A stretch of DNA of 64,000 bases, taken from assembly GCA_022113835.1 (NCBI GenBank), contig JAILWY010000029.1:1560001-1624000 (forward strand), in the 5' to 3' direction. The notes under the pieces are model-generated. The model saw only the letters and a list, made by a program, of their open reading frames with translations. It searched no databases and was not told the origin of the DNA. Both the position numbers and the translations under genes were made by a program. The DNA comes from Atopsyche davidsoni (taxonomy: Eukaryota > Arthropoda > Insecta > Trichoptera > Hydrobiosidae). Shown here piece after piece: positions 9,290 through 20,054 of the stretch (within the stretch, counting starts at the first letter, position 1; every line of letters begins with the position of its first letter).

Positions 9290-9388
9290 AAGTGATTCGT
9301 TAGTACAAGGGCTCGTACACCGGTCATGTGGAAAGTGTAAACCAGGAGATGTGGGTTCAAATCCCACTCAAATCACGATGATATTTTT
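9290..9388 (+). repeat. tRNA-derived SINE copy
   Basis: GTGATTCGTTAGTACAAG (acceptor plus box A region) is followed by GTGGGTTCAAATCCCAC, a perfect 5-bp T-arm with box B. It closes with AAATCAC, which pairs with the opening GTGATT as an acceptor stem. The middle does not form a clean anticodon arm. The tail CGATGATATTT is shared with the 51.2-52.7 kb array, and a minus-strand relative lies at 57.3 kb. Confidence 0.7.
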
Positions 9389-9934
9389 CTGATATTTACT
9401 TTTTTTTAAACCTCGTTATTCAAATATATTTTTTTATAAGCTTTGAGCTCGTAATTCATATATTCTTATTTTTCAAAGAAATTTTAATTTTATTTATTCA
9501 ATGTGTAACTTGGATGTTGCCATTACAAAAATCTCCTGACGAGCAGATACCCCCACTCTTTATCCACCAAGGCTATCCCCACCTCGCGTGACACCCCGTT
9601 CAAATCGTCCATACCTCCCTTCCTAACCCTGTACATTTTACGATACTCGTTTTATGAAATCTATTTGTTTGTTTATTAATCTTGTTTTATTCTTAGTATA
9701 GAATATGAAAATAAACGAAAAATATTAAAATTAAAATTTAATTAATATTATTCAGTTGCCTTTTTCCAGAAAAGGTTGGTAAATATCTCACTAAATATAT
9801 AATTATCCTTGCCCTGTCTTATTAAATAAACAAGAATACATACTATCTATAATTCTATTAAAAACAGAAAGATGCCATCTGTATTTTGAATTATATAGAG
9901 GGAACCATAATAATTACATAGCAGTTTTCCGTAA

Positions 9935-10075
9935 TTATTTTATTACTCATTGAAAATACGCAGACTTTTCAGAAGAACTCGGACACCCACTATACTATTT
10001 TCCTCTTAGAAAACCATGAACACTGGCTCAGCACGAATATGTGCTCGGTGAAACGGTCGCCAACTTTCTCTGAGA
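9935..10075 (+). mobile_element. LINE 3'-end fragment
   Basis: The last part can be read as AQHEYVLGETVANFL and stop, matching the terminal peptide pattern (AQDRNxFSEMVTNL) of other copies here. Upstream ACGCAGACTTTTC and the CCTCTTAGAAAACCATGAACAC block match the copies at 24.65, 49.0 and 61.2 kb. No complete element is present. Confidence 0.5.
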
Positions 10076-12059
10076 AGAGGCACTTGATGAAATGACGATC
10101 AGTCAATAAGTGATTTATTCAGTATAGTAAAGTAATATTAAATATTTGTAAATATTATATAAAAAATGTTTTGTAGACGTCGTTTTCTGCGCGGGCCGCC
10201 TGTACGCGACCATAGCTACACGGGCCGCGGGAGCGAGACCGCAACATACTTTTGCATGTTTTTCGTCCCCTTCCCGCAGCTTCTTTCCCCTTTTCTCCGC
10301 CCCCCTCCCCCGCCTCCGCGTGCCCCCATCAGAGGGGGAGGTAAGACGCCTCTTGCATCTCGCTCTAACAGGGCTGCCATATAAGAGTAAAATTTACTCA
10401 TTCTACGTACAATTTATATATTAAATTTTTTTTAAAAGAAATTCAACCTTAAATGGTCAATACAAAAAAAAAACACTATTAAAAATAGTAAACATATTAT
10501 TTACACAAACACTGAGTCATTATATGTATTTATTGTTGATAAATAACATAGATTAAATATCATATAATGTTGATTCAGTGTACATGTATCTTTTCAGGAT
10601 CTTCACTTCAGCTTCATATATAACTAATTAGTGATCGATTGTTAATGATAAATGCCATTAATAAATATGGTTTTTGCCATTTTTTGAAAATATTTATTCA
10701 TTGAAAAAATATTCATCCCGGCTAATAATTATTCAAAATATCTGAGATATAATGGCTTTTATGTTTTTCATATTTGATAAAAAGGAAGAAATGACTTTAA
10801 TACATAAACTTTACACTTCAGTAATTTAAGCATTTAATACCTATTTATCATCTTTCTTGGTAAATACTACGTTTTTAATCTCTCTGTTATGACTTACAGC
10901 ATACCTATATTAAAAATTTCAGGAATGGAAAATCACTGATTAAAACACCCTTTTTTATATATTCTACGCACTGCAAATGTACAAATATATATTTCTGTAA
11001 TAAAAAAAACTTTCTAAAATGTATTTTATGTAGCATAATAAAGCATAAATAGGCTTTGTTTTATCTGTACTCAAATTTGTTTTATGTGTGTTGTTATTTA
11101 TCAACATTTTTAATAAATTTTGTTTAACAAAAAAGCACAATGAAAATGTTTTGGTGTTGCTCAATTATTAAATAAATCATATTGAAAAATGAATAAAAAC
11201 CCATTGCATAAAATTAGTAGTCCTAAATGTTCATAATGAGCAATGTTCGTTTTATAAGAATTCAATAAGAAAAGAAAATCATACTGACTGGGTTATACAG
11301 ATAATTATTTTAAATATTCTGCGATCTGTTAAATTTATTTCTGTTTTAATATACTATATAAAGCTGCACCCCAAAAATGAGATTTTTTAAAATAAAAAAA
11401 AAAAAAAAATATTACAGTGTTTTATTTATATTTTAATGTGATTTATTCGTTGTCGAAGTCCCTAGGGAGGCTGTATATTCAGATGGACTCACCTCCTGCA
11501 GCCTTCTGTGTTAGTTTTACCGGGTAGTTTTATGTGCGCCACTAAGATGGCTCTAACAACCCCTCCGAATGTACGGGTGGGGGATGGGTTAAATAAATAA
11601 TTAGTTCGACTAGTCAAATAAATCCTTTTCTAAATACTAAAAATATTTTTTTTTAAAAAAACCTGCCAGTAATGATTGCTTTAACATATAATGACTGAGC
11701 GTAGTCAAAATATGAATATTAAATAAAATTTATTCTCATCCTCAAAACTTTAATTTTTCATATTTATTATTAAATTTTACTGACTGTACTTTGCAAATAT
11801 GTTGCTAAAAAGTCTATTTTTATATATGCTTATTATTTTGCTTATTAATATGAACATTTTTTTGTGATTATGAAGTAATTCATATCAAATATATTTATAT
11901 ATTATAACCGTATATATTATTCAATTGTATGAGTTTAATATAACCAAATTAATATTGAAGCGATGGATTGCGTCTTTGTTGCATAAAATCTACTTTTAAA
12001 TAAAACGTCTTAAGCAGAATTAACGTCGTTTCATGTATTAATTAATTATATTATTTTAA
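10076..12059. other. Non-coding stretch, GC island at 10180-10375
   Basis: A GC-rich patch with polypyrimidine runs (10270-10320) is followed by about 1.6 kb of AT-rich sequence with an A-run near 11391-11409 and a smaller GC patch at 11460-11590. I see no gene, RNA or transposon end. Confidence 0.4.
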
Positions 12060-12362
12060 TATACAATAATAAAGTATTGCACTGAATGAGCAAAGAGAAA
12101 TAACTCTAGATCATTATTAAGAAGCGAAGGGTATTCTATAGTATTTTGAGCGTATATTCAGAAATACCTAAAAAAGCCATTGTGTAGTTGATTGTCTGGG
12201 GAATAATTTAAATTAAAAAAAACCATTGGAAGATGAAATTTATCGTGGATGCGAACTTTGCGACAGTGGATGGATGTCAGGAGTATAGAGGGCTGGCCCA
12301 GGATAGAAATATATTCAGTGAGATGGTCACCAACCTCATCCGATAATGATGATGATGATGAT
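12060..12362 (+). mobile_element. LINE 3'-end fragment with (GAT)n tail
   Basis: A frame at 12238-12345 ends GLAQDRNIFSEMVTNLIR and a stop, directly followed by ATGATGATGATGATG. A terminal AQDR peptide and a microsatellite tail are typical of several non-LTR retrotransposon clades (RTE, R1 and relatives); the clade is not fixed here. Upstream, GAATAATTTAAATTAAAAAAAACCATT resembles the segment at 44.55 kb, so homology extends about 250 bp. Confidence 0.6.
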
Positions 12363-14224
12363 GAAAACGACTCGGGAATATTTTGAGTGAATTACGTGAA
12401 TTTTGATAGGACATGGTACATGCTGCAAAATTGTAGACCTTATTTACTAAATTCCACATGGCTCCGGTGCTGGTTATTGTTTCGAGAAGATGGCGTTCAC
12501 TCTCTCCCTTAGACGGATGCAAAGCAAACTCAATTTTCTCGAAATCCGGCGCTGAGGGGGTGGCAGGGGGTCCGCAAGGGGGTGGAACAGGGTGGGGTCC
12601 CACTAGGGTGGGAAAAATCAATCGTTCTGTGGGGAGGTTCTTTCAGGGCACCCCCTGAAAGACGAAAACCTTAGATTTTTCACAATTCGATTCGCGAATG
12701 TTAAAAACTAAATAATGATTTTTGGATAGTTAATCTATAAAAAAAAAAATTTTTTTACGGAAAGACTAAAACATATAATCACCATACAAAAAAGTATATT
12801 TTTTAATACATTAAAAATTTTATTCTATGGTATTCTAGTTTTAATCAAAACGTATTAATTATTATCTAAAACGTCCATTGAAATGTACTTTAATATATTT
12901 TTTGTGAATAAAAAAGGTTGTATGTTTATATGATAAAAAAAACTGCATAATCTAGTTGTATATGAAATATCAATTTCTGTGATTTTCTTCTATTTAAAAA
13001 ATATTTTAAAAAAAAATTCAATAATACCTTGCAATAAAATATGCCCAAAAAAAATCAGAAAGATAAAAAATAATTTTTACTCTGTAACACGTTGTAAATC
13101 TCCTTAGAAACCACGGGGGTGGTTTTGAGAGCTCTCTCAAAAGAACTACCCCCTTCTAGGGATGAACGGCGAAGAGGGGGCGCGGGGTTGCCTCTTAAGC
13201 CTTATGTAAGCTGTTTTTTGCTCGTCAGCTCAAGTTCCGGCATCGCTGTGTGATTGCAGGGATGTAATAAAACTTAACAGCCCTAAGCGATTTTTTTTTC
13301 AAAATTAATAAAAGCCTACTTCAGTTCTGATAAGCGAGTAATTAGAACATGAAATATTGATTTATTTATTGAAGACTGCAGCTGACAAAAATAGGGTCGG
13401 CGATGAGTCGTTTAAGTATTCTTAAACATGGCTTAATGTTGGTTTTTCTTGATTCAACTCTGTCGAAGAGAATGTTAGAAGGCAGCAGAGCCTGGGAGGC
13501 TTTTGGGGGGAAGGGGTCGGTTTAGTAAAAGCTCTTTTTCAGAGCAGATTAGCCCCGTGGGGTGGAGGCGGAGGGCGAGGGGATGGCGTATTTGTTTTAT
13601 TACGTTCTCTAAGACGAAGCTTGCTCAAGAGAGGTTTTATTAAGGTATTAAATTTTATACTTTCACGTTTTCGTAAGACCGTAAAGCTTGGAATAAATAG
13701 CGTACTGATTAGCGTGTTTCAAAAATAATGCACTGAGGAATGAGGAAACATAAATAAATCAATTAAACTCAGGGTTGCTCTGCCGTGTGAAGTTTATAAA
13801 ACTTACCCCTAGTCACCGGAAGGTATACAGAATAACCGTGACGTCACAGTGATTTTTGTTTTAGAAAGTACGAATAAATATTTTAGGGGTATAAAGCATT
13901 TGCAAATATATTAGACGTTATTTAAGAGAGGGCAAATAATAAATTTTGAACTTAGCGAGGAATCAGCATTCGGGGGGCCAATCGTCTTGCTCGACAGCAC
14001 TTCCACGGAATTCTCACACCAGTGCCTCGCTAATTACACGCCGTACGTACGCGTCGAAGCCTCTGTGTGCGTGAGCAGCCTACCCGAGGAACCCACCCCC
14101 GCCCACTTCCGGGGGCGGAAAAGTAACTAATTAATGTGCGGGGTCGTTTTTGTGACGCTTTCTTGGGAATGGCGGCGATGCCAAGACGCGAGCGATCCTG
14201 CGGAATTTAAGTGAGTTTTGGCAC
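12363..14224. other. Non-coding stretch with several GC islands
   Basis: Patches at 12540-12660, 13110-13200, 13490-13580 and 13970-14200 in AT-rich sequence. AAGATGGCG lies at 12487 and GAACTACCCCC near 13144. No coding signal. Confidence 0.4.
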
Positions 14225-14343
14225 TGTATGAAGGGGTAGTTTTTTTATTAAGGGTTGTTTTGGAAAACTGTAATGATAAGTGTCATCAACGACAAGTACA
14301 ACTCCAGATATAAATGGTTTTCTAAGGGGAAAATAGTATGGTG
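14225..14343 (-). mobile_element. LINE fragment, left part (split by a hAT insertion)
   Basis: AAATGGTTTTCTAAGGGGAAAATAGTA matches the minus-strand LINE segment at 61.2 kb (CATGGTTTTTTTTAAGGGTAAATAGTA). It resumes at 15008 with GTATAGTGGGTCTTTCTATA, equivalent to the GTACAGTGAGTCTTTGGTAC continuation at 61.2 kb, showing that the intervening hAT landed in it. Confidence 0.6.
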
Positions 14344-15007
14344 CATAAGTTCCCAAAGTCATCGATGACAGCGAAAAATTAAATTGGGGGTCTATGAACT
14401 GTAAATGGAGGTCTACTAGAGTGGATCCCATTTAATCAGGTCATCTCTATAATACCACAGTGGATTATCAATCCATACGGTTACATTGAAGAATCGGAAG
14501 TCATCCTACAAGAAGAACTGATCGTAATAAGCACTAATGAAGAACTGAAGGTACAGTTTAGAAAGGGATATCAGCAATTTTGGCCTCAGAGAGACATACC
14601 TGCTATTAATCTTGCATTATTGACTATCACAAGAAGGTTTTTGATAGTTTTACCATCTTCATTCCTTCAAAAAAATTAATAGATTGGAAATCAATGGGCG
14701 AGGAGATTTGAAATTAAATCTGACTTATTTGAAGCCAAATATTGAAAAATCACTATCAAAGCATCAGACCCATCCCTCGCATTAAAAGTATTGATTTTTT
14801 TAGTGAATGTTACTATATTTGCATTTTGTGTGTATTTATTTATAAAGGTATATAGTAAAACCTCGATAAAACGGACCCCTGTTTAACTGATTTCGGATAT
14901 AACGGACAAATAATCCGGTCAAATGTAAAAATTCAATATTAGCAATGCCTACGAAAAACAGGAAAACTCAAAAAGGAGTCGACCCGACAAAAAGTTTGGA
15001 GCCTCTG
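14344..15007 (+). mobile_element. hAT element, internally deleted, nested in a LINE fragment
   Basis: 664 bp, bounded by CATAAGTTCCCAAAG and GTTTGGAGCCTCTG. Flanking 8-bp sequences GTATGGTG (14336-14343) and GTATAGTG (15008-15015) match at seven of eight positions, as expected for an old hAT target duplication. It carries the C-terminal part of a hAT transposase and an AT-rich tail. A 65-bp patch at 14857-14922 (AAAACCTCGATAAAACGGAC) resembles pogo/Tigger-type termini and may be a further insertion. Confidence 0.8.
14485..14785 (+). pseudogene. hAT transposase C-terminal domain (ZBED/SCAND3-like), broken
   Basis: Translation around 14492-14665 gives IEESEVILQEELIVIST, then a YQQFWPQRDIPAINLALLTI segment and a FLIVLPSSF segment. 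After a frameshift and stop it continues RLEINGRGDLKLNLTYLKP and IEKSLSKHQ. This is the conserved C-terminal dimerisation/catalytic-fold region of hAT transposases of the type domesticated as ZBED5/SCAND3/FAM200 in vertebrates. Two in-frame stops and a deletion near 14675-14685 remove the (A/G)FSAxxNLLTKK motif that the 35.2-kb relative keeps. The zinc finger and catalytic triad region upstream are absent, so it is inactive. Confidence 0.85.
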
Positions 15008-15115
15008 GTATAGTGGGTCTTTCTATAATGTTATTTTATAAAAATCTGTGTATTTCTGCTGCCCAATAGCATTATTATATAAACCTTTATTTACAAAGCT
15101 GTAGCGTATCATTTG
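15008..15115 (-). mobile_element. LINE fragment, right part
   Basis: Contains GTATTTCTGCTGCCCAATAGCATTATTATATAAxCCTTT, shared with 49.73 and 61.27 kb on the same strand. On the minus strand it reads KGLYNNAIGQQKY, apparently coding in the parent LINE. Confidence 0.6.
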
Positions 15116-16760
15116 TGTCAAAAAAATATTAAAAAATATCAACACACCTGTGATATAATTAAAGCACAGTTTATCTAAACCCGTCTTAGCAAAAACTGCG
15201 CAGGTAAGATGGTCAAGTTTTGTGTAACTGAAATACTGAAAATTCACCGGGTAATATGCAAAAGTGTCCTGTGAGCTCGTTATCACCTGTTGTAAAACAA
15301 CCCTTGTACCCTCGGGGCTGGCTGTGTCCATAGAAAGCCACCATTTGGACTGACCGGTCCGTAAAACCTGATTTCTTACCATACAAAATCCAATAACTCG
15401 ATAAACTAGATATTCTATAACGCAGGGGATAATATTTAGGGTTGCTCTTCGCAGGCACGTAAGGGTTGATCTTTATAGCGGGCATTTTAAACTTCTGAAA
15501 TAAATTATTAATATTTATCATTGTGCAGATACGTGTATTTGTTAAATTCAAATTAAACACAAAAATATTACTTTAGTTCAAAAAACTTATATGACTTATA
15601 ATTATTGATAGTGCAAGTTCAATTTGGATCTCTGAATTTTCATTGAAGACTAAAATATATCTGTTATTTTTACTGCAGCGATCTAAATACTTTTGAATAC
15701 ACGACTAATATAAAACCGGCATTTAACATATAATAAAAAAAAATTGTGTATATTCTACTATAGACTAATTCGTTTTTGTGTTGAATATAACGTTTCATAA
15801 TAAATAAAATATTTATATTAAAAAATCACAATTTCTTCACGTTGATTTTGAACTACCCTGCAGAAAAATGTTTAAAAAAACGTGTTCAAAAATAATTGTG
15901 TGCACAAACGAACAATCTCCCGTTTATCCAGTTTTTGAATAATTGTTGCCGCATCGGACAAACTCGTCGGATTGGACGAAAGTTCGCATTCAAAAGTGCA
16001 AGTGAGCAGATGTTCCATTTTTAAATTAATTCAAAACCAATCCGAACACCTCGACTGTTCCATTTTCGAATGAGATTTTTTTTGAAATTGGAAACCCGAT
16101 ATTCCGTTCGATCGGCGCGATTTGAATATTTAAAATTTGAATGAACACAATGAGCGTTATTTAAATTTTGAATATTTAGAGAAATATAGTAGATTTGAAG
16201 ATTTTTTTTTTAATATAATTTAATGTATAACAAGGCAAACGTGTTTTTTTAGTTCAATATTTTTAATATGTATTTGTTAAGTTTATTTATTCAAATTACT
16301 TCTGTATAGTAAATACCTATAAATATGTATATAAAATTTGTATAGAAAAATTAACAAAATCAATATATTAGTATTCCTTTTGCTCATTTTTAAATAAGGT
16401 TGTGTTTAAAAGGCTGTACGTGAAGGGTTTTTCTCCCTTTGAGTTAACAAGACGCTGGGGGAAGTTAAGACGCGACTCAGCACTTTTCAGCTGAAAATTT
16501 CATCCCCCAACCCTTTGTGAATATTTCTAAAGAAATGCCTCCCTTATTCAATTTAACTTCGAGTTAACTTGCCAATTACTAAAATAAATGTGTTTTGTGG
16601 CTTACATTGGCATTTGTCAAACAACCGTCGTGTTTATACTTGTTGGTTACGGCGGCCTTTGTTAATAGAAATTCTAGGTACTTGGGTACCATGGCGCGAG
16701 GTTTTATTTAATATTTATTATGGCGAAAGATATGGATATACTACTTATAGATATTCTAGA
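15116..16760. other. AT-rich non-coding stretch
   Basis: No recognisable gene. Around 15930-15990, CATCGGACAAACTCGTCGGATTGGACGAA vaguely resembles a pogo-type terminus. At 16490, TTTCATCCCCC recalls a word seen in GC islands. The rest is low-complexity AT sequence. Confidence 0.35.
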
Positions 16761-18115
16761 AAATTTTCATATATAATACTGCGCCTGGCTATAAGAAGAC
16801 TGAGATCTTGACCAAGAAGTTGTAAGTGAGAATAAAGACGGCATGTTATATATATTTGTGCCATTAAAGATTAGCCAAATTTTATGGTTGTTCATGCAGT
16901 TTTATGGGAAGTATTCTTTACAAAAATATTAAATATATTCCAGGGCAAAGCAGTTGCAGAATTCGCGCAAGCAAAAACACGGCCAAGATAATTGTATATA
17001 TTCAGAGAGATGGCAGAGGAGAAGCACCTGTAAAAGGAGTAGTGATACATTTTTTTCAGTGAAAAAAACTGCATGTCTTGAGTTGGAATCACATTATATA
17101 TATTTATATATATAACAGTATAAGTTGTCTTATCTATGATAAGACCCCAAAGAAGCCAGCGAAACAAATTTGGAACCGATCCCATTGAATTTGTATGAAT
17201 TTGTATTAGAAGAATTGATTCATTATACAGCTTTTCGGTTAGCGGCCAAGTTTCGTGGAACGTATCTAGGCCGTAAAGGGAGGTATAGGTGTATTATAGA
17301 ACATTTTCACTAAATATATATAATACTGGTATAAATATTTATGCACCTGGCTATAAGAACACTGAGATCATGACCAAGAAATTGTAAGTGAGAATAAACA
17401 CAGCACGTTTATATATTCTTTCCAATAAAGAATAGGTAAATTTTATGGTTGTTCTTCTGTATAAAAGAAAGTATTCTTAAAATACAGTGTTCATATTTTT
17501 ATAAAAATATTAAACATAGTCCCAAGCAAAGTGGATGTGGAATTCGCGCAAGCGAAAACAGACCCAAGATAAATGTATAATTCAGCGAGATGGCAGAGGA
17601 GAAGCACCTGTAAAAGGAGTAGTGATACATTTTTTTCAGTGAGAAAAACTGCATGTCTTGAGTTTGGAATCACATTATATATATTTATATATATAACAAC
17701 ATATAAAATACTGGTTTAAATATTTATGCGCCTGGCTATAAGAACACTGAGATCTTGACCAAGAAATTGTAAGTGAGAATAAACACAGCACGTTTATATA
17801 TTCTTTCCAATAAAAAATAGTTAAATTTTATGGTTGTTCTTTTGTATAAAAGGAAGTATTCTTAAAATACAATCTCCATATATTTAAAAAAATATTAAAC
17901 ATAGTCCCAAGCAAAGTGGATGCGGAACTCGCGCAAACAAAAACAGGCCCAAGATAAATGTATAATTCAGCGAGATGGTAAAGGAGAAGCACCTGTAAAA
18001 GGAGTAGCGATACATTTTTTTCAGTGAGAAAAACTGCATGTCTTGAGTTTGGAATCACATTATATATATTTATATATATAACAGTATAAGTTATAGGGTC
18101 TATGATAAGACCCCA
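16760..18115 (+). repeat. Tandem array of a LINE-tail-containing unit, 3 copies
   Basis: ATTCGCGCAAGC anchors copies at 16961 and 17542, with the variant ACTCGCGCAAAC at 17927 (spacings 581 and 385 bp). Shared blocks include CTGGCTATAAGAxxACTGAGATC, GAGATGGCAGAGGAGAAGCA (GGTAAAG in copy 3) and GCATGTCTTGAGTTxGGAATC, and each ends in a TATATATTTATATATATAAC stretch. The GCGCAAGCAAAAACxxGxCCAAGATA...TTCAGxGAGATGG segment aligns with the LINE 3' end at 44.74 kb (GCGAATGCAGCCGAAATT...TTCAGTGAGACGG). The unit therefore includes a LINE terminus amplified in tandem. The minus-strand frames repeated here are shadows. Confidence 0.8.
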
Positions 18116-18589
18116 GAGAAGCCAGCGCGATCACTCCGCGAGTAATTGAGTTTATTTTTGAACCGCGAGATGTACGCGCCGCCATTGGCTGGCGAGAATG
18201 ACGTCACGCCGGCTCTGCCAATGGCGGCTCGTGTATTCTCCCCGGCCATTTTCTTCATCGCTTGTGTCGATCATCACCTTAGAAACACATTTTAAACTTA
18301 TTGAACACACAAGGCGGCAATTTTTAAAAAAATAATATTTCATTTTACCGAATTTAAAAATTGGGTGTGAAATTTTTTTTTTTTTTTTATAGGTTTGGTA
18401 TAAATAAATATTTACTTTATAGTAATATTTATACAGCTTTTAAAAATAATAAGTCGTGTTAACCTTACTTTTTTGTCTGTACTGTATATTTCGCATACAT
18501 GTTTGTATTGTCATTCCGATTTCTCTTTTTTTTCTATACAATCAGTTGCAGCAAGCTATATTTTTAAGCAAAAATACCATTACTTTTTT
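18116..18589. other. GC island (18120-18260) and AT-rich flank
   Basis: CpG-containing patch with GCCGCCATTGGCTGG and CCGGCCATTTTC, then T-rich sequence. No gene signal. Confidence 0.4.
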
Positions 18590-18770
18590 TACTGTGCCAG
18601 ACTCTCATTGACTTGCCTCTCCTCATGTGAGGTTGGTGACCATTTCCTTGAACATGTCTCTATCCTGAGCCACTCTTCTTCCGATGCCTCTTTTTCCTTC
18701 GATTTACCCTTGGACAATCAGCCGGAGGATGCAAATACTTATTGTTGCAATCTATCGTCACAGTATGATT
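18590..18770 (-). mobile_element. LINE 3'-end fragment
   Basis: The minus strand reads KRGIGRRVAQDRDMFKEMVTN followed by LT and a stop (stop near 18628). This is one of the clearest examples of the shared terminal peptide. Upstream (to about 18770) homology fades. Confidence 0.6.
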
Positions 18771-18884
18771 AAGTACATTTTTTTGTTTGGTACCTTGCTT
18801 GCTATGAACAAGGTTTGTCATCACAATTTGGGGAAACTTTCCAAACTAGTCAATCGAAATTGTGCTATATATGGGAGTGACTGA

Positions 18885-19172
18885 AGCTACACCTTCTGAA
18901 GCTTCTTTATGGTTCCGATGACATGCTTCAAGAAGTCATCCAGTGACTTCATCAACTGTGGGTGTCTCGCCATTGATTTCAGGTCATCTTGTCGGCATTG
19001 GCTCTCCAGTTGGTGTCTCTGAAGGCCAAAGATGGGGCATGAACCCACAAAATGTATCACGTTTGTGGAGTAATATCATCACAAGGGCATGTGTCAAGTG
19101 GAACCTGCGGAGATAACTTCTCATCACTCCATGATCTGGATTGTTTCAAAGCTAATCCCGCACGATTTATCT
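18885..19172 (-). pseudogene. Non-LTR retrotransposon pol C-terminal fragment (zinc-knuckle-like end)
   Basis: The minus strand from about 19172 reads INRAGLALKQSRSWSDEKLS, then PLDTCPCDDITPQT. After a one-base shift it continues VIHFVGSCPIFGLQRHQLES and then LMKSLDDFLKHVIGTIKKL before a stop. This layout (a short helix ending in NR-G, a C-x-C, an H-x3-C [HFVGSC] followed by P-F-QR, and a terminal helix ending in F-L) is the familiar tail of LINE open reading frame 2 proteins after the reverse transcriptase. One frameshift and the short length make it a dead fragment. It differs from the AQDR-ending family next to it, so two LINE lineages adjoin here in the same orientation. Confidence 0.65.
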
Positions 19173-19882
19173 CTTAAATTCTATTTTATTGTTTAATGAT
19201 CTTTTCAGCAGGGTGAAAACTGAAAATCCCAAAGCACGTCTGTTTCATCAAAAAACTACGCTTTTATGATTGCGCTCCAGTGTTTTTATGGAAATAATGA
19301 TTTCAATAGTCGAGAATTATGGTTTTCGGGGTGCCAGCCGGGGAAACTGAAATTCGTCTATTTCGGCTGAAAACTACCCCGTTTCTCGATTGTTCTATTT
19401 TGTATTCCTTTGAATTAAAATCAAATTACGCCCCAGTCGCGGAGTTCCTCCCCGGCACCATCTGCGAGAGTTATTCCGACAAGAAATGCCAAATGAACCG
19501 GCAGGCGAACTTCGTTTCTAATCGAATGACGTATGCATATCAGAAGGGGTCTCTCATTTATAAATAACCATTAAAACGAACAATAAAAGAATTTTTTTAA
19601 ATAATAAATATGACCAACATTAACCTACGGTTCGATTTAAACCGTAAACAAAAAAAATACAGTATTTTACTAAAACAGAAAAAAAATCATCATTTATTTG
19701 TTAACTAGCTGATTACGTAATCAAATTTAACAATATATTTTTTTTTCTAACATCATCTATTCTACTCTACAATTATAAGTATATTAAATTTACTTGTCAG
19801 TGATAAAACTTGCCTTGCCATTTATGCATTTCTAAATCTTAGCTTTTATTACTATATGTGGATGTTTTATATATATATATAT
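19173..19882. other. Non-coding stretch with a GC-richer 19320-19560 part
   Basis: An 82-codon plus-strand frame (19319-19567) runs through the GC-richer part, which includes the island word GAAAACTACCCC at 19369. I recognise no domain and do not call it a gene. Confidence 0.35.
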
Positions 19883-20054
19883 AAAGGTGTCCCAAAATTA
19901 ACACAAGACCAAGCTTTCATTATTTTTGAAATATCGTTCAATAATGAAACCCTAAACTGTCAGCTATCAAATTGTTTTTTTTTTAAGTGTTCCCAAAGCT
20001 TTACTCCAAAAATGGCGTCAAATTCAAATCTTGCGCTAGTTTTGGGACACCTTT
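19883..20054. mobile_element. MITE with AAAGGTGTCCCAAAA termini, 172 bp
   Basis: Starts AAAGGTGTCCCAAAATTAAC and ends in the inverted match CTAGTTTTGGGACACCTTT. The inverted repeat is about 25 bp with a few mismatches. It is flanked by TAT/ATAT-type sequence, consistent with a TA target. Probably Tc1/mariner-related. Confidence 0.75.

Noticed and set aside
9290..9388. Functional tRNA gene
   Set aside because: The T-arm and acceptor ends pair, but the anticodon arm and D-loop do not fit. The same sequence with a common tail recurs as SINEs.
14857..14922. Separate pogo/Tigger element
   Set aside because: The AAAACCTCGATAAAACGGAC patch resembles such termini, but no opposite end or TA duplication could be shown. 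Kept only as a note within the hAT.
16892..18058. Repeated minus-strand frames of 60-97 codons with similar peptides, like a small gene family
   Set aside because: They are the antisense of the tandem LINE-tail unit. Similarity comes from the DNA repeat, and there is no sign of codon-level constraint.
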